A stretch of DNA of 64,000 nucleotides from Callaeas wilsoni (Eukaryota; Chordata; Aves; Passeriformes; Callaeidae): NCBI GenBank assembly GCA_013398955.1, contig VWPU01001212.1, positions 51,054-115,053 on the forward strand, given 5' to 3'. Below are positions 1-11,246 of the stretch, piece by piece. Position 1 is the first letter of the stretch, and each line of letters opens with the position of its first letter. The position numbers and the translations under genes were made by a program. The notes under the pieces are model-generated. The model was not told the DNA's origin. It saw only the letters and a program-made list of their open reading frames with translations, and ran no database searches.

Positions 1-3000
1 TGAAAGAAATATTGTGCAAGAGATCGAGGTAAATATGAAACTCTTCAGACATTCAAGGGAAAAGGTCTCAAGAGGAGACAGCAAATTTACTTGAACGACA
101 TGGTAAGGATAATTTATTGATGTGAGCTGGCCACTGGTAAATGGAAAAAAACATAATTAACTGTTTTCCTTAATATTCCTAAAGTAGAGAGGCCAAGGCA
201 TATCCTACACTAATTTACATTGTAGGATGACAAAAAACACTGGGAGAAAACAAGGAGAGCACAGCTTGACTATCAGAGCCCTGGAAGAAGTGACAGATCT
301 CTGTGGGGAGGTCAGTGAAGTGCAGAAAGCAGGGGACAGGAGTCAGGGGCAGGGTAGCAGGGCCTGAAGGAAGGGTGATGGGAGGTGCTGGCACAGGGGT
401 GGAAGGATGGAGGAGCCTCTGCTGTGGGCATCATGAGGCTGGGAATGTGAGAGCTCCTGTGCCTCCCTCATCCACCCCACCCCATTCTCCTTGCAGACCA
501 GTCTGCTCAATGGCTTCTTGGAAGTTATAGACATGTTCACTTGGGAGAGGTGCAGCAAAGATCAGAGAAGCTTCCAAAGTGCAGGAATGCAAAATAGGCC
601 ATTTTATGGTAAGGCAGAGGGGGCAGAGTGATACTGGAAAAGTTACAACTGGACAGCAATCCATGAAGTTTGGCAGCTTTTCTGACGAGGGATCCACCTC
701 TCAGATGTGCTGCTGCTCCTGCAGGAGGGCTTGGGCACCACCAGACTCTAATGGAACTTGACATTAAAGGGCTCTCTGGTCTGACACTGTGGTACAAAGC
801 TTCACCTGCAGCATCCCTAGGATGGGACCCTGTCCTAAGCACCATCCACGTTCATGTTGTCACCCCAGCTGCGCCTCGAGGGCTGGAGGACCGGGGGAAC
901 ACACACTGTGCCAGCGGGGAGAGCGGCTGTAGGGACACTGGCACCTCTGCCAACCAGCAGGAACACTTGGCAGCATCCACCAGGGCCAGGGGCAGGCCAG
1001 GACAGGAATGGTGAGAGTGCTCCAGGCAGCTGCTGGAAGGATGCTGGGGATGAGGGGAGGCAGATGAAAGTGCCATGTGGCTTGGTGGCTCAGCTCAGTG
1101 TGGAATGACCATCGCCCTGTTACACACAAGTTTAAGAATTAACAGGATCCAATATTATGCAGCTTTTGTAACCAATGTGATGAGCTGGTTTATCAGGCCC
1201 ACTTAACGTTCCCCTCAAACCTGCACTATCAGCCTGTCAGTGTCAGGGTGCTTTTTTTAGCCCCCCCTTTCTTATCTGTGTAAGCTCCAAGGGGAGATCC
1301 TGTACCCAGAGAAAAGGATTGTGTTCAGGAAACTGATAAATAACCCATGCCAAATGGAGGCAGCAGCATCCCTCGTTTGGTTTTGGAGGACAGCTCCCAG
1401 CTGCATCTCTGTGTTGGTGCCCGAAGCACTAAAAGAAGAGTGTTCCTCATCTTTGCTCTGTATCTGCACCCTGAGTCCTCAGGAAGCTCTGGAATCTGGC
1501 TGAGCACTGTGTCCTGGTGGTTTTCCCTTCTTTGTGGGTCCCTATCAGTGTCAGCACCACCTACATGGTGCTCTGCTGGGTACTGGCAGCAACATGTCTA
1601 TTACAAAAGGAGGATATTAAATTACTGGGGTGTAAAACAGCTGCATTGAAATAAAGGACTGCAGCACTTCTTGACGCTTATTCTCCAGATCAGCTCCTAA
1701 GGTTTGTCTCTTGTTTCATCCAGCTAAATATATGTGTCCAGCTGCTTGTGTAACCTTTGGTGGTAAGAGGCAATCTGCTGCTTCTCCCTGCCAGGATCCC
1801 TGCTTCTGGACAAGCCCTGCTCTTGAATGTGCATTTTCTCCCCAGAGGCCTATTTTCCCTGCAGTCTCCTGTGTTTCATCAACTTCACCCAGACACCAGT
1901 TATCATTGCATGCCCTAAAGATTACTGGTGTCACAGCTGCACTTTGGAAATGCTTGGTGAGCCCTTTGCTTTGCAGACAGGAAACTTTGCTCTCTCTGGG
2001 GCTGGGAGCCTAAAGACCATCCTGGCACTTGAGGGGACTGTGACCAATTCACATCCTTCCCCACAAATGGATCGTTCCCTCCAGGGCAGCAGAGCAGCTT
2101 TTGAGATGTGCCTCGTAACCCTTTGTGTCCTGATGTTTGCCTCAGAACCACCCGAAGAGGTGGCCTGGCCTCCCAGGACAGGGGAGGAAGGTGAGGCTGA
2201 GGAGTTCAGCCACTGCCCTGGGGAGCACAGCCACAGGAGGGATACGAAGGGAGGGCTTTGAAGCTCCCAGCTGTCCTAGAAACTGTGGGAAACTTTGAAA
2301 ACATTCCTTTTTATTCCTTATTATGTGATTTCCAGTCTGATGCTGGTCTCCCAAGTCACTCAGCAACACTCTTCTTCTTCCTTTCTTCCCACAAGATCTT
2401 GTGGATCTGCTGAAATCCACAGAGCTCTGACCAGGATAAATGATTGCAGGGATTTCACCTTCATCCTTGTATTTGTGGGAAAGCTTTTCTGGGTGCAGTC
2501 TGAGATCCTAACACAGGGCAGCTACACTAACATGCCTTGGTTTTTTTTGTTGTTGTTGTTGAACTTGGGAAAGACACAAGCAGCATATGGAGAAGGCAGC
2601 TATACCACAATAATAGTGTCATTTCTGTTCCTGTCTGGGGCATCTGGTGAAACTTTCCTGTGCAGGTAATGTTTAGGGTAGTCAGCTGTTCAGGATGGGG
2701 TCTGAGCTCATTGGGGATATTCAGACAGTTCCTACCAGCCTCATAGGTCTCAGGAGAGTAAAAATAAACCATGAAGCAAAGAGATCCCAAATTTGAACAA
2801 GCCAGAAAAGTAAGTGCCTGCATCTTCTCCCTACAGGATGCTGTAATTTTTCATTTTATTTGAAGCTTTCTATTACATTTTATATTTTTACTTTAAAAAC
2901 ACCTCATTGGGGAAAAGCATATTTTATGTCATATTTTCAGTTTTTGCTGCCCTGTTCCACAGGGCACAAGGAGGAAAAACACTGGGGCCTCTCCGTTGTC

Positions 3001-3483
3001 CCCACCGAAATAAATCTAACCAGGAGGACAGCGAGGTGCTGTGATTTCCCGGAGGAGCTGTCCCACACCCAGGAGCACGCGTGGTTGGCTCGTGGGTCTG
3101 GCTCACACAGGCAGCAGCCATCTACCAGCCCTGCTTTGCAGGCAGCCAGGGCTCAGCTGGAGGTGTGGGATCTGCTCAGTGTCTCAGGCACATCTTCCAT
3201 TCATGCCGCCCTGAGACATCCTAAGGCTCTCCCAGTTTTCCCGTGGCAGCACTGCTGTGCCCGCTCTGCCCTTGCCACAAGGATGCTGCAGAGCACTTGG
3301 CTGCCCAGAGCCAGGACATCCCTCCTCTGCTGTGGTCCGGGATCCTGTGTCCTGAGGCTCTCCGTAAAAGCTGGCTTGGTGCTTGTCTGCACCAGGAACA
3401 CTGGTGCTGCATATCCTAGCACCTTTCAGAGAGCTGAGGATATCCGAGAAGCGCAGATTCAGCAGAGGACCTGCCAGAAACCT
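1..3483. other. Unique non-coding sequence, no gene seen
   Basis: I see no coding exon, RNA gene or recognisable transposon here. The longest open frame, 216 codons on the plus strand (2860-3510), starts in an AT-rich stretch, has no domain or motif I recognise, and runs into the solo LTR that begins at 3490, so I treat it as chance. A short T8 plus (TTG) run sits near 2541-2561. Base composition is mixed, with moderately GC-rich patches around 850-1100 and 3000-3400. Confidence 0.6.
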
Positions 3484-3489
3484 CCACCC
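3484..3489. repeat. Target-site duplication, left copy (CCACCC)
   Basis: The six bases CCACCC directly precede the LTR that begins with TGTGG at 3490. The identical six bases lie at 3963-3968, directly after its terminal CTACA. A perfect 6-bp duplication is the signature of class II (alpha/beta-type) retroviral integration. Confidence 0.8.
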
Positions 3490-3962
3490 TGTGGAGAGTT
3501 GCCGGGATGAACCACACGTACTCATAGAGTTATTGGTGGAACTCCATCTATTGATTATTATAGGCCTGGTTATATACATTAGTTAGCTTGTTCATGCACC
3601 ACTTAGCAACTTATGATTGGATAATAGCTATTATCACGCATATAATAGTTAATACAGGTTGGCTATATCTAAACAATCATGCTTTTTCTCTATTCTTTTC
3701 TTGTGGTTACATGCTCCTGTTTTCCCATCCTGTCTTCCCATCTTGTTACTTTCCTACCAGTGACTTTGTTGCTTCTTTCTTGCTTATTCAGGATACTCAA
3801 GGTTGCTGAGGCCTGGGTTGTGCACATTCCAATGAGCAGCTCCTGTGAGAAACTGCTCTCAGTATCCATTTTCTCTGAGAAACTGCTCAACAATTACTGA
3901 AACCTGGGTTGTGCGCCTAGCTTAGCTCTGTATGTCCTTGCTCAGAGAGCCGTTCTTCTACA
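3490..3962 (-). mobile_element. Solo LTR, class II ERV-like (473 bp)
   Basis: The segment starts TGTGG and ends CTACA on the plus strand, so it has the TG...CA ends of an LTR, and it is bounded by perfect 6-bp duplications (CCACCC at 3484-3489 and 3963-3968). No gag, pol or env homology adjoins it, so it is a solo LTR left by recombination between the two LTRs of a provirus. Minus orientation is inferred: a near-canonical poly(A) signal (AATAAC, one base from AATAAA) reads on the minus strand at about 3530-3535, close to what would be the LTR 3' end. Inside, the motif GAGAAACTGCTC occurs twice and CCTGGGTTGTGC occurs twice, near 3807-3820 and 3903-3917. The general sequence resembles passerine LTRs I remember, but I cannot name the family securely. 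The boundaries are well supported; the orientation is less certain. Confidence 0.8.
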
Positions 3963-3968
3963 CCACCC
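3963..3968. repeat. Target-site duplication, right copy (CCACCC)
   Basis: This matches 3484-3489 exactly and defines the right edge of the solo LTR. Confidence 0.8.
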
Positions 3969-6754
3969 TCCCGAAGCAGCTGCTGGGAATCAAGCCAGAT
4001 ACCCCAGGGCATTTCAAATGGCACTAATCACCGATATTTAAGCGTCGGAATCCCACCCGGTAAACCAGCAAAGCCCTTTCCCGGCAGATCCACTCCCTGG
4101 TGTGACAGGGTGGGGCAAGACAGATAAAGCATGCCAGATAAAGCATGCCAGTACTTCCCTGCTGGGCATTCCCTGAAGGCAGCAGTCACAGGAAATTCCC
4201 GTAGAGTATAAGAGAGGGAGAGCCTTTCAACAGGTTCAATTTTAACCATCCTGCAGAGCCGTATCGTTTCCTGGGAATACAACGGATTTGTTTGGGGATG
4301 TTGCCATTCTCAAATGAGGTCTTCCAAAGGAAAAAAATACATAACATGCCCTTTTAAATCTTTGCTTTTTATTTGATTAGTGTTGGATGTCATTTGTAAG
4401 TGTGGTTCATTTCTAATTCTGCATGGAGTTATGAAGGCTGCCTGGGGTTTGTGGGACAGGTATGGCAAAAAAGGTTCTGTCATCTCCAATAATACGGCAC
4501 AGAGGCTATGTGTGTGGGGAATACAGCCATTCAGAATGAAAGCTGACTTTCCTTGGTGTAGGTTGCCTTCCAGCCTCTGAATGCCTTGAGCATATTGCAA
4601 TGAGGGGTTTTTTGTTCTGGTATCCTTGCTTTGTGAAGAAAAATTGAAGCGACTGAGCTCCAGAGCATCTTAATCCCAGGGAGCCGGTGGGTTTCTTTAG
4701 CCACAATTACTCAGAATAGCGAGGGCTGTGGTAGCTCTCGATGGGACTGGTCTCCCCTGCCTGAACACTGGGTTGCTGTTTACCCTGAGCTGGAGCTGAC
4801 TCCTGCAGGGTGGGGTAGCCTAATCGTGAGTGTTCGGGTTTTGTGACCAAAATGCTCTGATGCACGTCTTTTCCCAGCTCCACAAAGGACAAGCACAACT
4901 TTTATTTCACCCTTGAGCAAAAGAGAGAAGGCACCAGTGACTTGTGTTTTATTAAAGCCAGGCCAACTGCTTGGGGCTTTCTTGTGACAGGAATTATCGA
5001 TCTTAAATATACATATAGTGGAGCAGGCTGGTTTTGCCGAAAGCCTGAAGGATGAGCTGGGCATTGCACGGCTACATGCAATGTATAAACACCTATTCTT
5101 TGGTGTCCCCGTGTCTGGGGCAGGGCAAAACTTCCCGGCTTAAATGCCGCCCCTTCACCAGGGACACTTTTCCACACAAAAAGGCAGCATTTATGACCCT
5201 AAAAACATCATTATGCTGATTAGAAAGAGAGTTTCTGGAGCTGTCACAGTTTTATCAGTTCCCTGGGTATTCCTGTGTTCCCTTCATGTGGGCTGGCAGC
5301 CCTCAGGGACTTGCACCTCCCTAAGGTCTCTCCTGAGCATCCCTGGGTTTGAGAGCTCCCTGAGCACCCCTGGGTTTTCAGCTGTGCTGCCGAAGCCCTT
5401 ATCTGCGTGGTGTGGCATCCCTTGGTACCCAGCACAGTCTTCTGTGTTCCCCTCCAGTGATCAGGTGCACGGAGGACAGGCGGTGATTCAGTGAGGCTGT
5501 TTCAGCTCTGAGCCTCAGATCAAAGTGTCACAGCAATCCATGGTTCCAGAGCCCGGCAGAGCCGTGTCCTGCACAGCCCTGTCCTGCACAGCCCAGATTC
5601 ACGGGGAACTCACTCTGCCAGTTCAGCCTCGCCGGGAGCTGTTTGAAGGCTGTGGGCTACCAGGCATCCTGAGAGTTCGGGTATTGTCTGTGCTCCCGCA
5701 GCCCTCACAAAGGCAGCACAAAAGCAGAAAGGCATATTTTGCTCTCTGGCTACTTCATCAGAAATACCCACACCTGCTGCCAGGCAAGTTCCTGGTGGAG
5801 GGGGATGCTGCAGTCACGGAGGGGAGAGGAAGCACCTCACATTTCTGCGATGCACAGGGTCTGTGTTCTTTTGTTCAAGATGCTCAACAGGATCAGAGGA
5901 AGAAATTAATGTTTCCCCCATGAGAATGTAGGATCTAATTCCTCCCTCCCTAAATCAAAAGCAGGATGAGAAGGCAACAATCCAGTTTTGTCTCATCTCA
6001 GATCTCTGTCTCAGGATATAGGGCTGTAAGATCACTGTGCCTTAATAGCTTCCAGCTAAGAGAACAACATCCAGAACAAATACCAAAATTGGTTAAAAAG
6101 GATCACTTTGAGAATAAAGGCAGCCTGGAGACGACTTCCCATCCCAAATGAAATTAATGTAATTGCTCCAGCTCTTTCCTCTCAGGACCAAGGTACTATG
6201 GGGCAGTTTGTTTTCCTCTTCCTAATACACACCATGTGTTTTTTGGACTCATGCTCCAGTCACCACATGACCTGACAGCTGCTTTCCCCTCTGATGCTCA
6301 GGCAGCTGTGAGCAGCTGCTTCCTCTGCCACACCCACACCGAGTGCCTCCACAAGCGGGGAGCAGGAAGGGGCTCTGGCACCTCTGTCTCACTCCTTCTG
6401 GTGGCTGTGCAGCTCTTCTCCTGCCCTGAAAGGCAAGAGCAGAGAGGGCGGGATGCCCCATTGGCCACCCCCTCCTTGCCAGGCCACCACCTTTTTCTGC
6501 AGGATAGGTTTCAGCATTGCACACCAGATTTCAGATGGAATTTTGCAGCAATGCTTCCTTTCTGGCAGTTGGGCTTTGTGTCCCCACCGTCTGTTAGTGC
6601 CACTGCTAATTGTCCAGAGAGCCTCAAGAGAAACTGCTGATAATTGTCTCAGAATTTCACAACTGCAACAAGAACAGACTGTGTCTAACCACGGATTGAG
6701 TGTGCTGCCAGGCCATTAGCTTTTGTTCATTTGCTGTTTAGGAGGCACCTTTAA
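3969..6754. other. Unique non-coding sequence with small tandem duplications
   Basis: No gene is supported. Several small local duplications are visible. A 14-bp unit, CAGATAAAGCATGC, is repeated head to tail at 4121-4148. A unit containing GTCCTGCACAGCCC is repeated near 5565-5595. A unit containing CTGAGCA(T/C)CCCTGGGTTT is repeated near 5333-5376. These look like slippage or replication-associated duplications and suggest no function. Confidence 0.55.
4121..4148. repeat. 14-bp perfect tandem duplication
   Basis: CAGATAAAGCATGC occurs twice back to back (4121-4134 and 4135-4148) with no mismatch. Confidence 0.85.
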
Positions 6755-6774
6755 TTTTTTTTTTTTTTTTTTTT
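6755..6774. repeat. Poly(T) tract, 20 T
   Basis: An uninterrupted run of 20 T marks the left edge of an AT-rich, non-repetitive block. It could be a simple homopolymer or the reverse complement of an old poly(A) tail. I saw no retroposed gene or SINE body next to it. Confidence 0.9.
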
Positions 6775-7212
6775 ATTACAAAGTGAGAAATACTTAGCAT
6801 TTATTTAATTAGCTTGGCTACAATACAGACGTTCCATGATTACAAACCAAAGTCAGTAAAATCCTAACGTGAATGGTACTTTTTTGTCCCATTGGAAATT
6901 AAAAATCAGTTGCACTATGATTAAATTGATTCCGGGTGGTTTCTTTTGAGCAATTATGTTCAAAAAGTGTCTGCCAGTCCAATTTGCTATCAAATCTCAC
7001 TTTATCGCTAGCATTCCACATGCAGGTGCATAGACAATATAAACCCAAAGTCCTACAGAATTATCATCCTTTTGTAGGAATGAAATGCTGATTGTTTATT
7101 ATCTGATTTAATTTCTGGTGGTTAAATCTGAACAGTCTGATTTAGCAACATTTTCAATCAACCTTACAAATATTTGAATGCATTTATGCAACAATTAATG
7201 TGCAAAATAGCA
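6775..7212. other. AT-rich block, candidate conserved non-coding element
   Basis: This roughly 440-bp stretch is AT-rich but not low-complexity. It is rich in homeodomain-type cores (TTAATTAG, ATTAAATTG, CAATTAATG) and other short motifs such as ATGATTAC and GCAACAATTAATG, and it has no long open frame on either strand. That texture is common in vertebrate developmental enhancers. This is an impression from composition only: conservation cannot be seen from a single sequence. Old decayed repeat or ordinary AT-rich DNA are the alternatives. Confidence 0.25.
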
Positions 7213-10200
7213 TGGAGCAAAGTCAGCTCTTTTTTTCTGCTTCAGTCGGGGCACCCGATCCCTGTCCCCTAAGGAGTGGGATGTTCCCAGGGCAGCCTGG
7301 GGTGGGACTGCCCATGGAAGGAGCTGTGGTGCTGTCCTTTGGAGAAGGCACCATCAGGACATAACAGCCCCTCTCCTCTCTGTGGGGCCGCCGGCGAGAG
7401 GGGCTGGAAGCAGCGCTCCCCTGGCATGAATTTGGGACCACAGCCCAGTCCCATACTTGTGCTAGTGTGCCTGAAAGTGGGATTGCACCCCTCAGACTGT
7501 GCTGGCAGCTGAGAGTGAAGCTGAGGCTGGCTGCAGGGCAGCATGGGGCACAGTCCTGCTGCCTCTCTTGGGCATGGTGAAACCAGGTCACCAAAGGGAG
7601 CGCATTTGTGAATTCAGGTCACTGGAACAGCTCTAACATCACACTGCATGACTTTATTTATCGGAGGCACTGGTAGATTCAGTGTTGCCCATAAGGTTTC
7701 AGTCATCTCGTTTCCAAGGCATGAGGCACCATCTCTGTTTGCAGACATGTGGAGGCAGCTCCCATGGCCATGGGATGGGGACCCTGGAGCACCTCTGAGC
7801 TTCACTGGTGGCACTTCTTGCTGTTAAAGGTGACTGAGTGCAGGCTGGGATGGCTCTGGTGTCATTTTTGCACAGATTTTTTTGCACACATTTTGCCTCC
7901 CTTCCCCTCTGCACTGCAGGCTGTGGTTGGTAGTGATGCTGTTGACAAAGGGGTGACTCACTTCCACCACCAAATCTCTCGTGCACAATGCGTCTATATC
8001 CTGTTTAATTTCACACCTATCCTGTTTGCTTAGTTACACAGCATTGCTGTTCTATTTGGTGAATTTTAGATTGTATTATAAGGAGTGAATTTTTATATTA
8101 TATTATACTATATGATAATTGCTCATTTAATTTTAACTTGGTAATATGTTTATACTGCAAACAGTTATGAAAATGACTTATAAGAGTGTTTTAACTAGAT
8201 GTGTAATTTGAGGATACAAATTTAATATGCTATACAAAGACTTACGGGACAGAATTGCTGTGCCCTTACTCAGTTAGGTAAATGGGAGTTTACTTGAGCA
8301 CAGAAGCATTCGCAACCCAGGGAGTGTTTTGAGACCACTGCTTAATTGTGCTAATTACGACCCGTAAGTCACAAACTCGGATGTGATATATCACCAGGTC
8401 TGTTCCTGGTTTTGCTGCAGGTGAGCAGTGCAGTGTTAAGCAAGGAGCACACAACCCGAGCCGTGCATCTCTTACTCACCCCTGCGAGGAGTTACTCATG
8501 CTGCTCCTTTCGCCATAGGAGTAATGAGGAGATGAATGCCCCTGTTTTCACCAAATACTCAGGAGTTACTTAGGTGGACGGATGTTGTCAGAGTGGAAGC
8601 CACATCACTCCATTACACTGCCTATTTTTTGGGCCTGGGCTAAAGTGTTGCCCCCAGCACCACTGGGAGCTTTGTGCGTCTCCCTGCCAGCACGCCACTC
8701 AACCTGCCCCTGAACATCCCTCCATGAGCCACAATCCTCCTGGGTGCTCTCTCCTCGTCCTCCCAACCCTCTGCTCCTCTTGATCCCACTGAACTGGCAC
8801 TTTTAAATTACTCTCATCCTTAGTATAATTTACTGAAGGAGCTGAGGGAATGGACAGGGATAGGGGGAAGATCAATGGGAGATGCTTAGATGGCACTGCA
8901 GGTCTTGTCAGCCTAGGGGAGGCCCCATGGCAGACTGGCTGCCCAGCTTCCAGCTTTCCCAGCTGTGTCTGCCCTATACAGACTGAAGAGTTGCTCTCCT
9001 TCTGTCTCTATTTCCATACTGGATTTTACTATTGTAAATACTGATTGGACGAATGACAATGAAAGAGACTCTTCAGAGCACCTGGGGGTTTGGTAGGTAG
9101 TATAATTTGGCTTGCTGTGAACACTTGTACTTGAAATTTCCAATTTCAGTGTGGAATTAAATTTTGACCTCATCAGCATACCTGACTTAGCACTACTGGC
9201 AGGTTTGCTAACCCTTTATTTAATGTTCTGAGCTACTGTTGGTTTCAACTTTAGCAAAAACCTTCCTTTTCTTTAGCAAAGTGTAGCAGCCAAGCTAAAC
9301 AAATATCAGAAAATCCTTTTAACTGTGTCCACTTCTTTTGTTTGGATGCCCCGAGCTTCCCACCCCATGGTGGCACCGGTCCTGCTCTGCAGCCCCACAG
9401 CAAAGCCACCTCATTTCTGCTGATCCTGGTGCCCAGAGGCACCTTGCTCTCAGCATCTGAGTCCTGCCTGCAAAAAACCATCATGCCTTGGCCCCTGGGG
9501 TTTCAGGCAGCTGCCCATTTCCCTCTTTGTTGCTGCTCTGCCAACCTTCAAGCTCGTGGTCTCGGGACCTGGGGCTGCACCCGCAGTCATCCCAGCAGTG
9601 TAGGATCACACCCGCCTCCTAAGTCAAGTGCAAAGTCAGAGGCTAAGCGGAGATTAGGGATCAGGTATTTTAGTCAGTGGACATCCTAAGAACTTGATCC
9701 GAATGGCCTGGCTTAAAATAAATAACCCATTTTCAATCAGGTTTTGCTTCTGACAGGCAGAGCTCCATGAACATAGAAAAAAGTAGGAGAAGGCTCTGGA
9801 GCAAATCCGCCAGAGTCATGCATGGCAGTAAAACCATACCAAGCAACAGGGACTCACTAATACTCATGTTTTGTGGGTTAAGCAATGTTTTCCATCTATG
9901 TAGTGTGCAAGTAGCCAAGTTCCACTGTCAGCTTGGGTTCCTTTTGGGACTATTCCCATAAGACCAATCTCAGAGGAGAAAACTCAAGGGATTAATGGGA
10001 TTTTTTTCCCAGTGATTTCATTGGATTTTGAATGAGGCCTAAAATGTTGCTGATGCTAAAAGTATATGCACTTTCAGCTGCAGAGACTTAGCCATGCCCT
10101 TTAATAATCTTTAATGATCTGATCCCTTTGCAGTACCAAGAGTAATAACAGCATTGGGGTGATGCCAGGAGATGATGAGCCATCCCGGTTATGCTTTAGT

Positions 10201-11202
10201 GGTTCAGGAAGACAAACTTCTACTGCTCCTGCCTCTGAAAAATGCATCCCTTTTAACTCCAGAAACCAAATCCCACTCCCCCTTAAGCTTCCAAGTGCCT
10301 TCTCCCACAAGACCCTACCTGCCACACTGTGTGCCCCGTGGGGTGCTGTGTGCCTGCCTCACCTGCACTTGCAGCCCAGCTATGAATTTTGTTTTTTCCC
10401 CTGTCACAGTGGTGTCTCATGAGCTGCAGGAATCTGAAAGGGTCTGGAAAACATGCTGGCACTCCAGCCCCTGGAGGCAGGCCATTTGCACTGTGCTGCA
10501 GCCTCTGTTTTTGCCAGGCACGTGATGAAGTTGGCCGTCCTGTGTCATTGTGGTGAAGAGAATCCGAACAAGAGCCTCTTCCACGGGCAGCCTGTGGTGC
10601 CAGCACACAGGACTGGAGCTGCTGGGGCCCACTGCAGGGAGGGCCTGGAGAATACAGTGAGCAGTCTCTCCTGTGTTTGCAATGTGGAAAAGGGGCTTCT
10701 GAAGGCACCTCATGCTTCTGACACTTTTTCAGATATGTTACAATCCTGCGAAATCAAAGCCTCCTCACGTGCGCAGTTTCTGCACTTTTCCCTTAGTGCT
10801 GTTGTTCTCCCTTTCTCCTGGTGCCAATGTTGCCTCCTTCCCCGACTGGCAGATGAGAACTTGGCTTCAGTGCGCTTACCTTTGGCCAGTGTTTTTTAAA
10901 GTCAGCTTCCGACCAACCTGTTGTTCAGCCAGATGACTCCCGAGGCAGTAATTCCTACTAAGTTTTCCCTTCCGCAGATTCCTGGGATGGCTCTTTCAGA
11001 GCCAGCCACTTGTTCCCACCCACTGCTTGCTACTGTGGGACACAGCAGCCAGTGCTGCTGGGCTGGCTGAGCACGGCCAGCCAGGGATGCAGGAAAGCTC
11101 TCGACCCTTGCTGGAGCCACCGGAGGGTAGTTTAGGGCATGACATCACCAGCACAGCGCAGGCATGAGCAATGACACAGAGGGGAATTGGGGCTTGCATG
11201 CC

Positions 11203-11246
11203 AGGGGAAGGAGGGAACAGGAAGAAAAAGAGAAGGAAGAAGGAGG
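11203..11246. repeat. Polypurine tract (about 44 bp)
   Basis: The plus strand is almost entirely A and G here, with one C in GGGAACAGG near 11218. Such tracts can form triplex (H-) DNA in principle, but the interruption and lack of mirror symmetry make this a weak candidate. Confidence 0.6.

Noticed and set aside
2860..3510. 216-codon plus-strand open frame, the longest in the window
   Set aside because: No domain, motif, splice context or biased codon use that I can see. It starts in AT-rich DNA and its 3' end overlaps the solo LTR beginning at 3490.
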